Assembly: GCA_023390485.1 (NCBI GenBank) | Contig: JAEWCT010000210.1 | Span: 1-5,446 of the forward strand | DNA from: Pseudomonadota bacterium | Lineage (GTDB): Bacteria > Pseudomonadota > Alphaproteobacteria > Rhizobiales > Hyphomicrobiaceae | Direction: 5' to 3' | DNA: 5,446 nucleotides | Part shown: positions 5,166 through 5,446 of the stretch, piece by piece | Layout: each line of letters begins with the position of its first letter | How positions within the stretch are numbered: position 1 is the first letter of the stretch | Notes under the pieces: model-generated | The model's input: the letters and a program-made list of their open reading frames with translations, nothing else | Databases searched by the model: none | Told to the model about the DNA's origin: nothing | Program-made: the position numbers and the translations under genes

Positions 5166-5446
5166 TTACTCCGCAGCCAAACGTGCTTCGGGTGACGGTC
5201 CGCGATAGATACAACCTTCGCTGCAGCTGTCGCGATGGACCTCGACCTGGACAAGACCGGGGATGCGGTTCGACAGACGGTTCCAAATCCACATCGAAAT
5301 CCGCTCGAGCGTCGGCGCGGACAGGCCGTCGATATCGTTGAGCATGCGGTGATCGAGCGCGTCTTCCGTTTCGCGGAGCGCTGCCGACAATTCATCGAAA
5401 TGGAAGATGTAGCCCGTATCGGCGCTCGGCTCGCCTTCGACGACGA
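5166..5446 (-). CDS. queD: 6-carboxytetrahydropterin synthase, C-terminal part (cut by window edge)
   Basis: QueD converts dihydroneopterin triphosphate to 6-carboxy-5,6,7,8-tetrahydropterin, an early step toward preQ0. About 92 C-terminal residues are present; the 5' part lies beyond the right edge. The visible portion fits the 6-pyruvoyl-tetrahydropterin synthase/QueD fold. It starts with GYIFHFDELSAALRE, continues with the conserved LDHRMLNDIDGL containing the Asp-His pair, then SAPTLERISMWIWNRL with the Glu that recognises the pterin, and ends in the usual YRG motif. The stretch before YRG reads HRDSCSEGC, with two Cys, where many QueD proteins have a Thr/Ser-rich segment. The N-terminal catalytic Cys and metal-binding His residues are not in this window. 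The stop codon is followed after six bases by queF, so the genes form an operon. Confidence 0.92.
   Translation of the reverse strand, partial: VVEGEPSADTGYIFHFDELSAALRETEDALDHRMLNDIDGLSAPTLERISMWIWNRLSNRIPGLVQVEVHRDSCSEGCIYRGPSPEARLAAE

Noticed and set aside
4654..5292. Minus-strand open frame of 212 residues
   Set aside because: Same strand but a different frame across queF and queD; the real frames carry all the catalytic motifs.

Overview
The window looks like chromosomal DNA from an alphaproteobacterium, most likely of the order Hyphomicrobiales (Rhizobiales) and perhaps close to Hyphomicrobium. This is an inference from moderately high GC, GC-rich third codon positions, a DUF992 exported protein, a short (unimodular) QueF, a pirin, a DCC-family protein and an exported Tyr/His/Arg-rich peptide. 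I see no rRNA, tRNA, CRISPR array, transposase, integrase or phage gene.

Layout. Bases 1-175 are a leader or the end of an upstream gene, followed by a plus-strand ParB-like nuclease-fold protein (176-868). It converges, with a 15-base gap, on a small unrecognised minus-strand gene (884-1270). A non-coding gap of about 210 bases with a strong GC-rich stem-loop follows. Next come two minus-strand genes for small exported proteins: a DUF992 protein (1480-1977) and an LprI/DUF1311 protein (2157-2582). The DUF992 gene has a candidate EcfG (general stress response) promoter.

A divergent intergenic region (2583-2766) leads to a plus-strand pair: a DCC (DUF393) thiol-disulfide oxidoreductase-like protein (2767-3225) and a two-domain pirin (3284-4207). 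They are probably co-transcribed. A leader with a perfect inverted repeat precedes a small exported protein with a Tyr/Pro-rich core flanked by His/Arg blocks (4358-4648). The right end holds a minus-strand queuosine operon: the 3' part of queD (5166 to the window edge), then queF (4698-5159), six bases apart.

How the genes relate. Only queD-queF form a clear pathway. QueD makes 6-carboxytetrahydropterin early in 7-deazaguanine synthesis, and QueF reduces preQ0 to preQ1 for tRNA queuosine. Three small secreted proteins (DUF992, LprI-like, Tyr/His-rich), a DCC protein and a pirin together suggest an envelope or stress flavour, but that is inference. Most of the window is ordinary chromosome. 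The least explained parts are the 128-residue helical protein beside the ParB-like gene, the Tyr/His/Arg-rich exported protein with its hairpin leader, and the candidate EcfG promoter.
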